Part shown: positions 1 through 8,041 of the stretch, in pieces
Position numbering within the stretch: position 1 is the stretch's first letter
How the letters are laid out: each line of letters starts with the position of its first letter
NCBI RefSeq assembly: GCF_032121415.1
Contig: NZ_CP135079.1
Coordinates: 124,001-188,000 of the forward strand
DNA length: 64,000 nt
Direction of reading: 5' to 3'
DNA from: Streptomyces parvus
GTDB taxonomy: Bacteria > Actinomycetota > Actinomycetes > Streptomycetales > Streptomycetaceae
Program-made: the position numbers and the translations under genes
Notes under the pieces: model-generated
Database searches by the model: none
What the model saw: the letters and a program-made list of their open reading frames with translations, nothing else
What the model was told of the DNA's origin: nothing

Positions 1-402
1 GTCCAGCCAGCGCCCGGTGGATGTGCGCAGCTCCGGCCGGCGGGCGGCGAGCAGGTAGAGCTCGTACTCGGCGAGGAGCCGGCCGGGGCCGCCCATCACG
101 TTCGCGAGCAGCTCGGCGAGGGCGGTGAGGCCCTCGGGGCTGCCGTCGGCGCTCTCGGCCAGGCGTCGCATCCGTTCGGCGTCCTGGTCCATACAGACGG
201 TGAGGGCGGCGGTGAGCAGGTCGTCGATGCTCTTGAAGTAGTAGGCGGCGGCGGTGGGGGGCTGGTTCGCCTCGCGCGCCACCGCCCGGTGGCTGACACC
301 CGCGACGCCCTCGCGGGCGACCACCTGGAGGGTGGCTTCGATGAGTTCCTGCCGTCGGAGCTCGCCCTTGAGCAGGCGGCCGTCGGTCTGTGATGTGGTC
401 AT
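1..402 (-). CDS. TetR family transcriptional regulator (3' end outside window)
   Basis: Partial gene: 134 N-terminal codons are present and the C-terminus lies beyond the left edge. The first ~65 residues form a TetR helix-turn-helix (core AREGVAGVSHRAVAREA, then the YYFKSIDDL segment that closes the DNA-binding domain), followed by the start of the helical ligand-binding domain. The ATG at 402 follows a GGAGGG ribosome-binding site. It lies 68 bp downstream of an MFS exporter on the same strand, and a palindrome precedes that exporter. By family precedent it would be a ligand-released repressor of the pump and itself; this is inferred from arrangement, and the ligand is unknown. Confidence 0.9.
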   Translation of the reverse strand, partial: MTTSQTDGRLLKGELRRQELIEATLQVVAREGVAGVSHRAVAREANQPPTAAAYYFKSIDDLLTAALTVCMDQDAERMRRLAESADGSPEGLTALAELLANVMGGPGRLLAEYELYLLAARRPELRTSTGRWLD

Positions 403-470
403 CGTGCCCTCCGGGCGTCGTGGTCGAGCGGGACGGGAGCGGCGTGCCGATCCTCGCGGCCGCGGGGCGT

Positions 471-1709
471 CTACAGGACCGACTCGGCGTGGCCTTCTTC
501 TGCGGGCGCCTCCGCGCGCGCCCGCAGACTCCGGTTGAGGGGGCCCTGGGCGGTCAGCGCCAGCAGCACCGTCGCGCCGCCCGCGGCGATGGCCACGGCG
601 AAGCCGCCGGAGGGGCCGAAGCGGTCGACCATACCGCCCGACACCGAGGCGCCGAGCGCGACACCGACGCTGAGGCCCGTGATCGCCCAGGTCATTCCCT
701 CGGTGAGGGCGGCAGGCGGCACCGTCTTCTCCACCAGTCCCATCACCACGATCATGGTAGGCGCGAAGAAGAGGCCGGAGAAGAAGACGGCCGCGGAGAG
801 CGTCGCGATGTTCCCGACGAGCAGCAGGGGAAGCGTGGTCAGGGCGGTGCCGGCCGTGCTCAGGAGGAGCAGCCGGGGCAGCGGGACGGTGAGCCGGAGG
901 GCGCCGAAGACGAGCCCGGCGCCGGCCGAGCCGATCGCGTAGACGGAGAGGACGATGCCCGCGCTGGCCGGGGAGCCCTGCTCCTCGGCGAAGGCGACGC
1001 TCACCACGTCGACGGTGCCGACGATCGTGCCGCCCGCCACGAGGGTGAGGGCCAGCAGGACGAGCGGTCCGCCGCGCAGCGCGGAGACGCTCGGGGCGCC
1101 CTCGTCGGCCGGCTGGAGCACCGGCGGTTCGGTGCGCTTCTGCGGGACGAACATGAGGACACCGAGGGTGAGCAGCACCGCCGCCACCAGGGGCCCGGCC
1201 TCCGGGAAGAGTGCGGTGCTCAGCGCGACCGCGAGCGCGGGGCCCACCACGAAGGTGAGTTCGTCGACGACCGATTCCAGCGAGTAGGCGGTGTGGAGGC
1301 GGTCCGAGCCCCGGTAGACGTGGGTCCACCGGGCACGGACCATCGCGGCCATGTTGGGCATCGTCCCGGCCAGCACCGCGCTGGCGAAGAGGGTCCAGAC
1401 GGGGGCGTCGTAGCGGGCGCAGAGAAGCAGCACGCCCATGGCGATGACGCTGAGGCCCGCGGCGGGCAGCAGCACCTTGCTCTGCCCCCGCCGGTCGACG
1501 ACGCGGGAGATCTGGGGGCCGCAGAGGGCCATGGACAGCGTGAAGGTGGCGGAGACGGCGCCTGCCAGGCCGTACTGCCCTCGCATCTGGGACAGCATCG
1601 TGATGATCCCGATGCCGGTCATCGACAGCGGCATGCGGGCGACGAAGCCCGCGGCGGAGAAGGCTACGGAGCCGGGCGCCTTGAAGAGAGCGCCGTAAGG
1701 GTTGGCCAT
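471..1709 (-). CDS. MFS transporter, probable drug/metabolite exporter
   Basis: 412 residues with about 12 hydrophobic segments spread over the whole length, typical of a major facilitator carrier. The cytoplasmic loop between segments 2 and 3 carries the family-A-like motif (GPQISRVVDRRGQSKVLL), and a charged loop near residue 200 separates the two six-helix halves. The ATG at 1709 is preceded by CGGAGG. It is the first gene of a two-gene unit with the TetR gene downstream, and a 28-bp palindrome lies 38 bp upstream of the start. Proton-driven efflux of a small molecule is likely; the substrate cannot be read from sequence. Confidence 0.88.
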   Translation of the reverse strand: MANPYGALFKAPGSVAFSAAGFVARMPLSMTGIGIITMLSQMRGQYGLAGAVSATFTLSMALCGPQISRVVDRRGQSKVLLPAAGLSVIAMGVLLLCARYDAPVWTLFASAVLAGTMPNMAAMVRARWTHVYRGSDRLHTAYSLESVVDELTFVVGPALAVALSTALFPEAGPLVAAVLLTLGVLMFVPQKRTEPPVLQPADEGAPSVSALRGGPLVLLALTLVAGGTIVGTVDVVSVAFAEEQGSPASAGIVLSVYAIGSAGAGLVFGALRLTVPLPRLLLLSTAGTALTTLPLLLVGNIATLSAAVFFSGLFFAPTMIVVMGLVEKTVPPAALTEGMTWAITGLSVGVALGASVSGGMVDRFGPSGGFAVAIAAGGATVLLALTAQGPLNRSLRARAEAPAEEGHAESVL

Positions 1710-1746
1710 GGGGACGGACCTCCGGACGGGGGTGACGATGAACCTG

Positions 1747-1774
1747 AACGACCGTTACACATTGAACGGTCGTT
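1747..1774. promoter_or_regulatory. Palindromic operator upstream of the MFS-TetR unit
   Basis: Perfect inverted repeat AACGACCGTT-N8-AACGGTCGTT, 38 bp upstream of the exporter ATG. Arm length and spacing suit a TetR-family dimer pair, so the regulator at 1-402 is the obvious candidate. The exact symmetry is seen in the sequence; the identity of the binder is inference. Confidence 0.75.
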
Positions 1775-1874
1775 ACATTTTCTCACCGTAGTCGCTCCCC
1801 CGCCATCGGTGTCAACGCGCATTTCCGGACGTCATGGGCATCGAGAATCGGCCCGCCGGGATGGTCCGGGCAGG

Positions 1875-1907
1875 AAAAAAAGGCCGCCCGGCATATGCGG
1901 GCGGCCT
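1875..1907 (-). terminator. Intrinsic terminator of the gene at 1921-2430
   Basis: On the minus strand a perfect 10-bp G+C-rich stem (AGGCCGCCCG / CGGGCGGCCT) with a 7-nt loop is followed directly by seven T residues. It begins 14 bp past the stop codon of the upstream gene. This is an unusually canonical rho-independent terminator for such GC-rich DNA. Confidence 0.9.
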
Positions 1908-1920
1908 AGGCAGATACGTT

Positions 1921-2430
1921 TCAGCCTTGCTGGAACAGCTCCGCGGGCAGGGGCTTGAGAAGGGTGTAGAGGTCGTCGGTGATCGGCCGGTCCCAGCTGG
2001 CGATGGTCACGAGGACGCCGTCGCTGCGGTCGAACTGGACGCAGGCGATCCGGCTCTCGGAGAGCTTGACACGGCGGACGATCAGCAGGTTGTCACCCTG
2101 CATGACGGGGACGTCCTCGGAACTGACGACCTCGATCGGCTCGTCGTTCTCCAGGGCGAGGAGCAGTTGGGCCACCTCGAAGGGGACCTGGCCCTCCTCG
2201 GTCTCGCGGGCGGGCGAGCCTTCCGGCAGGTTGCCGATGATCATCGCCGGACCCCGGCCGCCGTACAGGTCGTAACGGAGGAAGACGCCCTGGCAACTGC
2301 CGTCGGGGGCGGGAAGCAGACCGGCGCCGAGGTTGCCGGGCCAGTCCCCGGGGTCCATGGCCAGGACGTCGAAGTCCGGGCCCGCGGGTGTTGCGGCGCT
2401 ACGGCGGCGGAGGAAGGACATGGAGCCCAT
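1921..2430 (-). CDS. Conserved actinobacterial hypothetical protein
   Basis: 169 residues, soluble, acidic, without signal peptide or membrane segment. I do not recognise a named domain. The sequence alternates predicted strands and short helices (MIIGNLPEG, NLLIVRRVKLSES, GVLVTIASWDRPI), as in a compact alpha/beta fold. Start is taken at 2430; a second ATG three codons later is equally possible. It stands alone, with its own terminator and no same-strand neighbour close by. Function unknown; real on the grounds of codon bias, full-length frame and terminator. Confidence 0.7.
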   Translation of the reverse strand: MGSMSFLRRRSAATPAGPDFDVLAMDPGDWPGNLGAGLLPAPDGSCQGVFLRYDLYGGRGPAMIIGNLPEGSPARETEEGQVPFEVAQLLLALENDEPIEVVSSEDVPVMQGDNLLIVRRVKLSESRIACVQFDRSDGVLVTIASWDRPITDDLYTLLKPLPAELFQQG

Positions 2431-2498
2431 GGTACGTGTCCCGGCTCACGTTGCGGAGCCGGGCCCGGGCCGCACGGGGCCGGGCCCGTCGCGCTCTC

Positions 2499-3396
2499 TC
2501 AGCCGGGCGGGGGCTGTGCTCCCACGAGCCACATGGCGAAGAACTGGGACCCGCCACCGTAGGCGTGGCCGAGCGCCCGGGCGGCCCCCGTCGACCTGGT
2601 GCTCCCCGGCTCTCCCCGGACCTGGAGGGCCGCCTCGGCGAAGCGGATCATGCCGGAGGCGCCCATGGGGTTGGTGGACAGCACGCCGCCCGAGGGGTTG
2701 ACCGGGAGGTCGCCGTCGAGTTCGGTGACGCCCGCCTCGGTGAGTTTCCAGCCCTCGCCCTCGTCGGCGAAGCCGAGGTTCTCCAGCCACATCGGTTCGC
2801 AACAGGAGAACGGTACGTACATCTCGACGGCGTCGATCTCGCGGCGCGGGTCGGTGATGCGGGCCTGCCGGTGGACGTCGGCGGCGCAGTCCTTCCCGGC
2901 CTGCGGGGAGACGAAGTCCTTGCCGGCGAACAGGGTCGGTTCGCTGCGCATCGCCCCGCCGTGGACCCAGGCGGGCGGGTGCGGGGACCGGCCCGCGCCG
3001 GCCCGGTCGGTGAGGATCATGGCGCAGGCCCCGTCGGAGGAGGGCCAGGTCTCGGAGTAGCGGACCGGGTCCCAGAGCATCGGTGAGGACTGGACCTTCT
3101 CCAGGGTGAGTCGTGGTCGTGGATGTGAGCGTAGGGGTTCTTCAGCGCGTTGCGGCGGTCCTTGTACGCGACGAGCGAGCCCACCGTGTCGGGCGCTCCC
3201 GTTCGGCGCATGTACGCGCGGACGTGCGGGACGAAGAAGCCGCCCGCACCGGCCAGCAGCGGCTGCTGGAAGGAGACGGGCAGAGAGAGCCCCCCCCATG
3301 GCGTTGGACTCGGACTGCTTCTCGAAGGCGAGGGTGAGGACGGTACGTTGGACGCGGGCGGCGACGAGGTCCGCGGCGGGCGAACACGCACCGGCC
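2499..3396 (-). pseudogene. Thiolase / SCP-x-type acetyl-CoA acetyltransferase remnant, 5'-truncated and frameshifted
   Basis: Only the C-terminal part of a thiolase-superfamily protein remains. Recognisable pieces run in order but in changing frames: VQRTVLTLAFEKQSESNAMGG, then (after a run of eight G at 3290-3297) LSLPVSFQQPLLAGAGGFFV, then (frame change near 3105) LTLEKVQSSPMLWDP through PVNPSGGVLSTNPMG. A third shift near 2610 gives AGEHQVDG, and a fourth at the 2585-2589 C run restores GHAYGGGSQFFAMWL to the stop. Several conserved positions also look altered (SETW where I expect SETC; FSCCEP where I expect FSWYEP). The N-terminal catalytic half is missing. A decayed gene is the simplest reading; clustered sequencing indels are the alternative. 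Confidence 0.72.
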
Positions 3397-3505
3397 GCGC
3401 TTGAGTTCTGCGGCCAGGGCTTCGCTCTCGGTCAGCTCGGCGCCCCCGTAGACGGATGCTTTGACGGCCTCGACGGCGAGCGGCTCGGCGGCCTCGCGCA
3501 GGTCC
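3396..3505 (-). pseudogene. Fragment resembling the C-terminal end of an enoyl-CoA hydratase/isomerase
   Basis: Fused in frame behind the hydrolase fragment is a stretch of about 35 residues (PLAVEAVKASVYGGAELTES followed by EALAAELKRG) that looks like the C-terminal helices of crotonase-superfamily enzymes, where PLA..AVK and EALA.E are typical. It has no homology to alpha/beta-hydrolases and ends where thiolase similarity begins in another frame. It appears to be a deletion-joined scrap of a third acyl-CoA gene. The assignment rests on a short motif, so confidence is moderate. Confidence 0.45.
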
Positions 3506-3509
3506 TGGT

Positions 3510-3903
3510 CGGTCGCCTCGATGCCCACGGCCCGGGTGCTGGGCATGACGAGGGTCAGGCTGCGCAGCCGCTCCGGGTGGCGGGCGGAGTGCAGGAGGGC
3601 CGGATCGGCTCCGGCCGAGTGGGTCAGGACGTCGATCCGCTCCAGGCCCAGGTGTTCGCGCAGCGCCTCGACGTCATCGACGAGGCGGTCGCGGCGGTAC
3701 GTCGAGGGGTCCTCGGGGACACCGGACGCGCCCGTGCCGCGCAGGTCCAGCAGGACGAGCCGGCGCCGGGCTGCGAGCCCTCCGAGGTCGCCGAGACATG
3801 CGATCGCCCGCATCGGCCCGCCGGGCAGACAGATCAGCGGTTCCCCCTCGCCCACCAGGTGATAGGCGAGCGGGGTCCTGTCGTACGCGGAGAAGTTCGG
3901 CAT
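3510..3903 (-). pseudogene. Alpha/beta-hydrolase, N-terminal fragment only
   Basis: About 131 residues of a proline-iminopeptidase/esterase-like hydrolase: the oxyanion-hole strand (EPLICLPGGP), the LLDLRGTGAS turn and the nucleophile elbow LTHSAGAD with the serine present. The protein should continue ~130 residues to supply the acid and histidine. Instead it stops matching after PSTRAVGIE and runs into the hydratase-like scrap. The ATG at 3903 has no good ribosome-binding site. It diverges from paaK, with a palindrome in the shared upstream region. Catalytically dead as written. Confidence 0.72.
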
Positions 3904-4028
3904 ACGCGCCGTCCAGACAGGAAGCCGTGAGCGGGCCCGGCGGACTTCGCGGCGGGCTGATCGGCTTCGAACGCCGCGCACCTCTTGCCAGCACCCCCGG
4001 CCGCCTGAATTACTGCTCCCAGGAAGAT

Positions 4029-4046
4029 CGACCGAATGATCGGTCG
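4029..4046. promoter_or_regulatory. Palindromic operator upstream of paaK
   Basis: CGACCGA-ATGA-TCGGTCG, a perfect 7-bp inverted repeat in the 200-bp region between the divergent hydrolase fragment and paaK, 57 bp before the paaK ATG. ACCGA/TCGGT half-sites are characteristic of TetR-family regulators of acyl-CoA and phenylacetate catabolism (PaaR type). No such regulator gene is adjacent in this window, so the binder is inferred only by site type. Confidence 0.6.
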
Positions 4047-4103
4047 CCTTCTTGCGGCCTGTCTGTCGCCCGTATGTCTCCTGTTGTGGAAGGAAGGGTC
4101 CTG

Positions 4104-5405
4104 ATGACGGCCATGCTGGACGCGACGGAACGGCTCGGCCGGGGCGAACTGGAGGCCCTGCAACTGGAGCGGCTGCGGTCCACGCTGCGCCACGCGTACG
4201 ACCACGTCCCCTTCTACCGGGACGCGTTCGACCGCGCGGGGCTGCGGCCGGAGGACTGCCGGACGCTCGCGGATCTGGCCCGTTTCCCGTTCACCGCGAA
4301 GACGGATCTGCGGGACAACTACCCGTTCGGGATGTTCGCCGTACCGGAGCACGAGGTGCGCAGGATCCACGCCTCCAGCGGCACGACGGGGCGGCCGACC
4401 GTCGTCGGGTACACCGAACGGGATCTGGACACCTGGGCCGACGTGGTGGCCAGGTCGATCCGGGCGGCGGGCGGGCGACCCGGCCACAAGGTCCATGTGG
4501 CGTACGGATACGGGCTGTTCACCGGTGGGCTCGGAGCGCACTACGGGGCGGAGCGGCTCGGCTGCACGGTGATCCCGGCCTCCGGGGGCATGACCGCGCG
4601 CCAGGTGCGGCTGATCCGGGACTTCCGGCCCGAGATCATCATGATCACGCCGTCGTACATGCTGACCCTGCTGGACGAGTTCGAGCGGCAGGGCGTCGAC
4701 CCGCGTTCGACGTCCCTGAAGGTGGGGATCTTCGGTGCGGAGCCGTGGACCGAGGGGATGCGCCGGGAGATCGAGGACCGGTTCGCGATCGACGCGGTGG
4801 ACATATACGGGCTCTCGGAGGTGATGGGCCCGGGGGTGGCGCAGGAGTGCGTGGAGACGAAGGACGGGCTGCACATCTGGGAGGACCACTTCTATCCGGA
4901 GGTCGTGGACCCGTTCACCGGTGAGGTGCTTCCCGACGGCGAGGAGGGGGAACTGGTCTTCACCTCGCTGACCAAGGAGGCGATGCCGGTGATCCGATAC
5001 CGGACCCGGGACCTGACACGGCTGCTGCCGGGGACGGCGCGGACGTTCCGGCGGATGGAGAAGGTCACCGGCCGCAGCGACGACATGGTGGTCCTGCGCG
5101 GGGTGAACCTCTTCCCCACCCAGATCGAGGAGATCGTGCTCCGGACGCCCGGCGTCGCCCCGCACTTCCAGCTGCGGCTGACCCGGCACGGGCGGCTGGA
5201 CGCGCTGACGGTCCTCGCGGAGGCGCGGGCGGACGCGACGACCGACGAACGGGAGAGGGCGGCGGGGGCCATCGCGGCGGCGGTGAAGGACGGCGTCGGG
5301 GTGTCGGTGGACGTCGAGGTCGTGGATCCGGAGACGCTGGAGCGTTCGGTGGGCAAGCTCCGGCGGATCGTCGACCTGCGGGAGAAGGAGTCCGGCACGG
5401 GGTGA
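4104..5405 (+). CDS. paaK: Phenylacetate-CoA ligase
   Basis: 433 residues, the usual PaaK length. It adenylates phenylacetate and transfers it to CoA, the entry step of the aerobic phenylacetyl-CoA pathway. Visible motifs are the AMP-binding loop HASSGTTGRPTVVGYTE (near residue 90), the ANL motif YGLSEVMGPGVA (near 235), the TRDL hinge and GRSDDMVVLRGVNLFP at the start of the C-terminal lid. The ATG at 4104 is chosen because GGAAGGAAGGG lies just upstream; an earlier in-frame ATG at 4077 lacks one. No paaABCDE epoxidase genes are in the window, so it may serve another aryl acid or a distant cluster. Confidence 0.9.
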   Translation: MTAMLDATERLGRGELEALQLERLRSTLRHAYDHVPFYRDAFDRAGLRPEDCRTLADLARFPFTAKTDLRDNYPFGMFAVPEHEVRRIHASSGTTGRPTVVGYTERDLDTWADVVARSIRAAGGRPGHKVHVAYGYGLFTGGLGAHYGAERLGCTVIPASGGMTARQVRLIRDFRPEIIMITPSYMLTLLDEFERQGVDPRSTSLKVGIFGAEPWTEGMRREIEDRFAIDAVDIYGLSEVMGPGVAQECVETKDGLHIWEDHFYPEVVDPFTGEVLPDGEEGELVFTSLTKEAMPVIRYRTRDLTRLLPGTARTFRRMEKVTGRSDDMVVLRGVNLFPTQIEEIVLRTPGVAPHFQLRLTRHGRLDALTVLAEARADATTDERERAAGAIAAAVKDGVGVSVDVEVVDPETLERSVGKLRRIVDLREKESGTG

Positions 5406-5515
5406 ACAGCGGTGCCGACCGGCGCTGTTCACACCACCGCAACACCCGTTCCCATTATGCGGACAGCTGCCGAAACGTCTCGACACAGGGGGCCGGACCC
5501 TGCGAGTCTCCCGCT

Positions 5516-6397
5516 ATGCATCTCGCCCACCGGCCCCTGGTCATCACCGCTCTGTGCTCCGCCGTCGCCCTCTGCGCCGCCCTTGCGGGCTGTGCCCCGC
5601 AGGCGGAGGAGAAGAGGGCGTCGGCCGGGCCCGGTGCGACGGCGTCCTGCACGCCCGGCAAGCTCGCCACCCAGGTGCCCGGAAAGCTCACCGTCGGCAC
5701 CGACAAGCCCGCGTACGCCCCCTGGTTCGCCGACGACGAGCCGTCCAACGGGAAGGGCTTCGAGTCGGCGGTGGCGTACGCCGTGGCGAAGGAGCTGGGG
5801 TACGGCCGCGATGCCGTGGTCTGGCAGCACGTGCCGTTCAACAGCGCGTTCGCGCCCGGCGCGAAGAAGTTCGACTTCGACATCAACCAGGTCTCCATCA
5901 GCGAGGAGCGGAAGAAGGCCGTCGCGTTCTCCTCCGGCTACTACGACGTCCGCCAGGCCGTCGTCGCGCTGAAGTCGTCGAAGGCCGCGAAGGCGAAGAG
6001 CGTCGCCGACCTCAAGGACGTGAAGCTCGGCGCACAGGTGGGCACCACCAGCCTCGACTTCATCACCGATCTGGTGAAGCCGAAGGAGAAGCCCGCCGTC
6101 TACCAGCGCAACGACTTCGCCAAGTCGGCGCTGAAGACCGGTCAGGTGCAGGCCATCGTGGTGGACCTGCCGACCGCCTTCTACATCACCGGGGCCGAGG
6201 TGCCCGAGGCGGAGGTGGTGGGCCAGTTCGCCGAATCCCCCGGTCGGCCGGAGCAGTTCGGGCTGGTCCTGGACCGGGAGAGCGCGCTGACCTCCTGTGT
6301 GAGCGGGGCGGTGGACACGCTGCGGAAGGACGGCACGCTGGCCGGCCTGGAGAAGAAGTGGCTCTCCGACGCCGTCGACGCGCCGGTGCTCAGGTGA
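5516..6397 (+). CDS. ABC transporter substrate-binding lipoprotein, polar amino-acid type
   Basis: 293 residues. Signal peptide ending in lipobox LAGC (Cys 26), then a periplasmic-binding-protein type 2 fold of the glutamine/cystine family: KLTVGTDKPAYAPWF opens lobe 1 and FDFDINQVSISEERKKAV is the typical family-3 stretch. By family it captures an amino acid or related cation outside the membrane and delivers it to the permease. Its TGA overlaps the permease GTG (GTGA), so translation is coupled. No strong ribosome-binding site precedes the ATG. First gene of a three-gene operon. Confidence 0.92.
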   Translation: MHLAHRPLVITALCSAVALCAALAGCAPQAEEKRASAGPGATASCTPGKLATQVPGKLTVGTDKPAYAPWFADDEPSNGKGFESAVAYAVAKELGYGRDAVVWQHVPFNSAFAPGAKKFDFDINQVSISEERKKAVAFSSGYYDVRQAVVALKSSKAAKAKSVADLKDVKLGAQVGTTSLDFITDLVKPKEKPAVYQRNDFAKSALKTGQVQAIVVDLPTAFYITGAEVPEAEVVGQFAESPGRPEQFGLVLDRESALTSCVSGAVDTLRKDGTLAGLEKKWLSDAVDAPVLR

Positions 6398-7272
6398 CCC
6401 TGCACAAGGCACCGGCCGTCGAGGACGCCTACGTCCCCTCCGAGCGCCGCATCGCCCGCGAGCGCTACCGGCGGGGGCGTACCCGGCGGGCCACCGCGAT
6501 CGCCGCGGCCAGCACGCTGGTGGTGGGTGCGGCGCTGTTCGTGCTGATCACGAACTCGCCGGGCTGGGCCCGTACCAAGGAGACGTTCTTCAGCGCCCAT
6601 TACGCGCGCGTCGCCTTCCCGCAGGTCCTGGAGGGGCTGTGGCTGAACCTGCGGTTGCTGGCGGTGTGCGGGGCGGCCGTGCTGGTGCTCGGTCTGCTGC
6701 TGGCGGTGGCACGGACCCTGCGCGGTCCGGTGTTCTTCCCCCTCCGCGCGCTGGCCACCGCGTACACGGACTTCTTCCGGGGGCTGCCGCTCATCATCTG
6801 TCTGCTGATGGTGGTGTTCGGGGTGCCCGCCCTGCGGCTGGAGGGGGTGACCACCGATGCGGTGCTGCTGGGCGGCAGCGCGCTGGTGCTGACCTACTCG
6901 GCGTACGTCGCGGAGGTCTTCCGGGCGGGCATCGAGTCCGTACACCCCTCGCAGCGGGCGGCGGCGCGTTCGCTGGGGCTGAGCAGCGGGCAGGCGCTGC
7001 GTTTCGTCGTGCTGCCGCAGGCGGTGCGGCGGGTGGTGCCGCCGCTCCTCAACGATCTGGTGTCGCTCCAGAAGGACACCGGGCTCGTCTCGATCGCCGG
7101 GGCGGTGGACGCCGTGTACGCGGCGCAGATCATCGCGAGCAAGGACTTCAACTACACGCCGTACGTGGTCGCTGGGCTGGTCTTCGTGGCGCTGACCATC
7201 CCGATGACCCGGCTCACCGACTGGGTGACGGCCCGGATGGACCGGCGGCGGGCGCAGGGAGGGCTGGTATGA
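6394..7272 (+). CDS. Amino-acid ABC transporter permease (HisM/GlnP type)
   Basis: 292 residues starting at the GTG that overlaps the previous stop. An N-terminal ~45-residue cytoplasmic arm rich in Arg precedes five or so membrane helices. The TVYTDFFRG-like segment (ATAYTDFFRGLPLIICLLMV) and the EAA loop (EVFRAGIESVHPSQRAAARSLGL) that docks on the ATPase are clear. HisMQ-type permeases form the channel for polar amino acids. Only one permease is encoded, so it probably works as a homodimer. ATGA overlap links it to the ATPase gene. Confidence 0.93.
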   Translation: MTLHKAPAVEDAYVPSERRIARERYRRGRTRRATAIAAASTLVVGAALFVLITNSPGWARTKETFFSAHYARVAFPQVLEGLWLNLRLLAVCGAAVLVLGLLLAVARTLRGPVFFPLRALATAYTDFFRGLPLIICLLMVVFGVPALRLEGVTTDAVLLGGSALVLTYSAYVAEVFRAGIESVHPSQRAAARSLGLSSGQALRFVVLPQAVRRVVPPLLNDLVSLQKDTGLVSIAGAVDAVYAAQIIASKDFNYTPYVVAGLVFVALTIPMTRLTDWVTARMDRRRAQGGLV

Positions 7273-8033
7273 GCACGGCAGCGGAAACGGCTCCGGTGCT
7301 GCGGATGGAGGCGGTCCGCAAGTCGTTCGGTACGTCGCCGGTGCTGCGGGATGTGGACCTGGAGGTGGCCCCGCACACGGTGACCGCCCTGATCGGCGCT
7401 TCCGGGTCGGGGAAGTCGACGCTGTTGCGCTGCGCCAACCTCCTCGAGGAGGTCGACGACGGGGCGGTCTTTCTGGACGGCGAGGAGATCACCGACCCGC
7501 GGGCCGACGCGGACGCGGTGCGCCGCCGGATCGGCGTGGTGTTCCAGGCGTACAACCTCTTCCCGCATCTGACCGTGCTGCAGAACATCACCCTGGCCCC
7601 GCGCCGTGTCCACGGGCTTTCCCGGGCCCGGGCCGAGACGGACGCCAGGGAGCTGATGGAGCGGCTGGGGCTCGGGGCGAAGGCGGACGAGTATCCGGAC
7701 CGGCTCAGCGGCGGGCAGCAGCAGCGGGCCGCGATCGCGCGGGCGCTGGCCGTACGCCCCCGGCTGCTGCTCCTGGACGAGATCACGGCGGCCCTGGACC
7801 CGGAGCTGGTGGGCGAAGTGCTGGGTCTCGTACGGGAGGTGAAGGAGGACGGCATGACGATGGTGATCGCCACGCACGAGATGGCGTTCGCGCGTGAGGT
7901 AGCCGACCAGGTGTGCTTCCTGGACGGCGGGGTGGTGCTGGAGCGCGGCACGCCCGAGGAGGTGTTCGGCGCGCCCCGCGAGGAGCGCACGCAGCGGTTC
8001 CTGCGGCGGATCGTGGCGGCGGGGCGGCTGTAG
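7269..8033 (+). CDS. Amino-acid ABC transporter ATP-binding protein (GlnQ/HisP type)
   Basis: 254 residues. Walker A GASGSGKST (residues ~38-46), Q-loop VFQAYNLFPHLTVLQN, signature LSGGQQQR, Walker B LLLLDEITAALDPE and switch histidine IATHEMAFA are all present. Walker B reads DEI rather than the common DEP, a substitution known in this subfamily. It powers the importer formed with the two preceding genes, overlaps the permease stop by four bases and ends 8 bp from the convergent acyl-CoA synthetase gene, leaving almost no room for a terminator. Confidence 0.95.
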   Translation: MSTAAETAPVLRMEAVRKSFGTSPVLRDVDLEVAPHTVTALIGASGSGKSTLLRCANLLEEVDDGAVFLDGEEITDPRADADAVRRRIGVVFQAYNLFPHLTVLQNITLAPRRVHGLSRARAETDARELMERLGLGAKADEYPDRLSGGQQQRAAIARALAVRPRLLLLDEITAALDPELVGEVLGLVREVKEDGMTMVIATHEMAFAREVADQVCFLDGGVVLERGTPEEVFGAPREERTQRFLRRIVAAGRL

Positions 8034-8041
8034 CGGCCGGT

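Noticed and set aside
390..1958. 522-codon open frame on the plus strand over the MFS gene
   Set aside because: Low-complexity Arg/Gly/Asp-rich translation with no domain; a G+C third-position shadow of the antisense MFS gene.
5412..5515. Leader peptide before the ABC substrate-binding gene
   Set aside because: The short ATG frame at 5456 runs into the coding region without a good ribosome-binding site or a run of regulatory codons.
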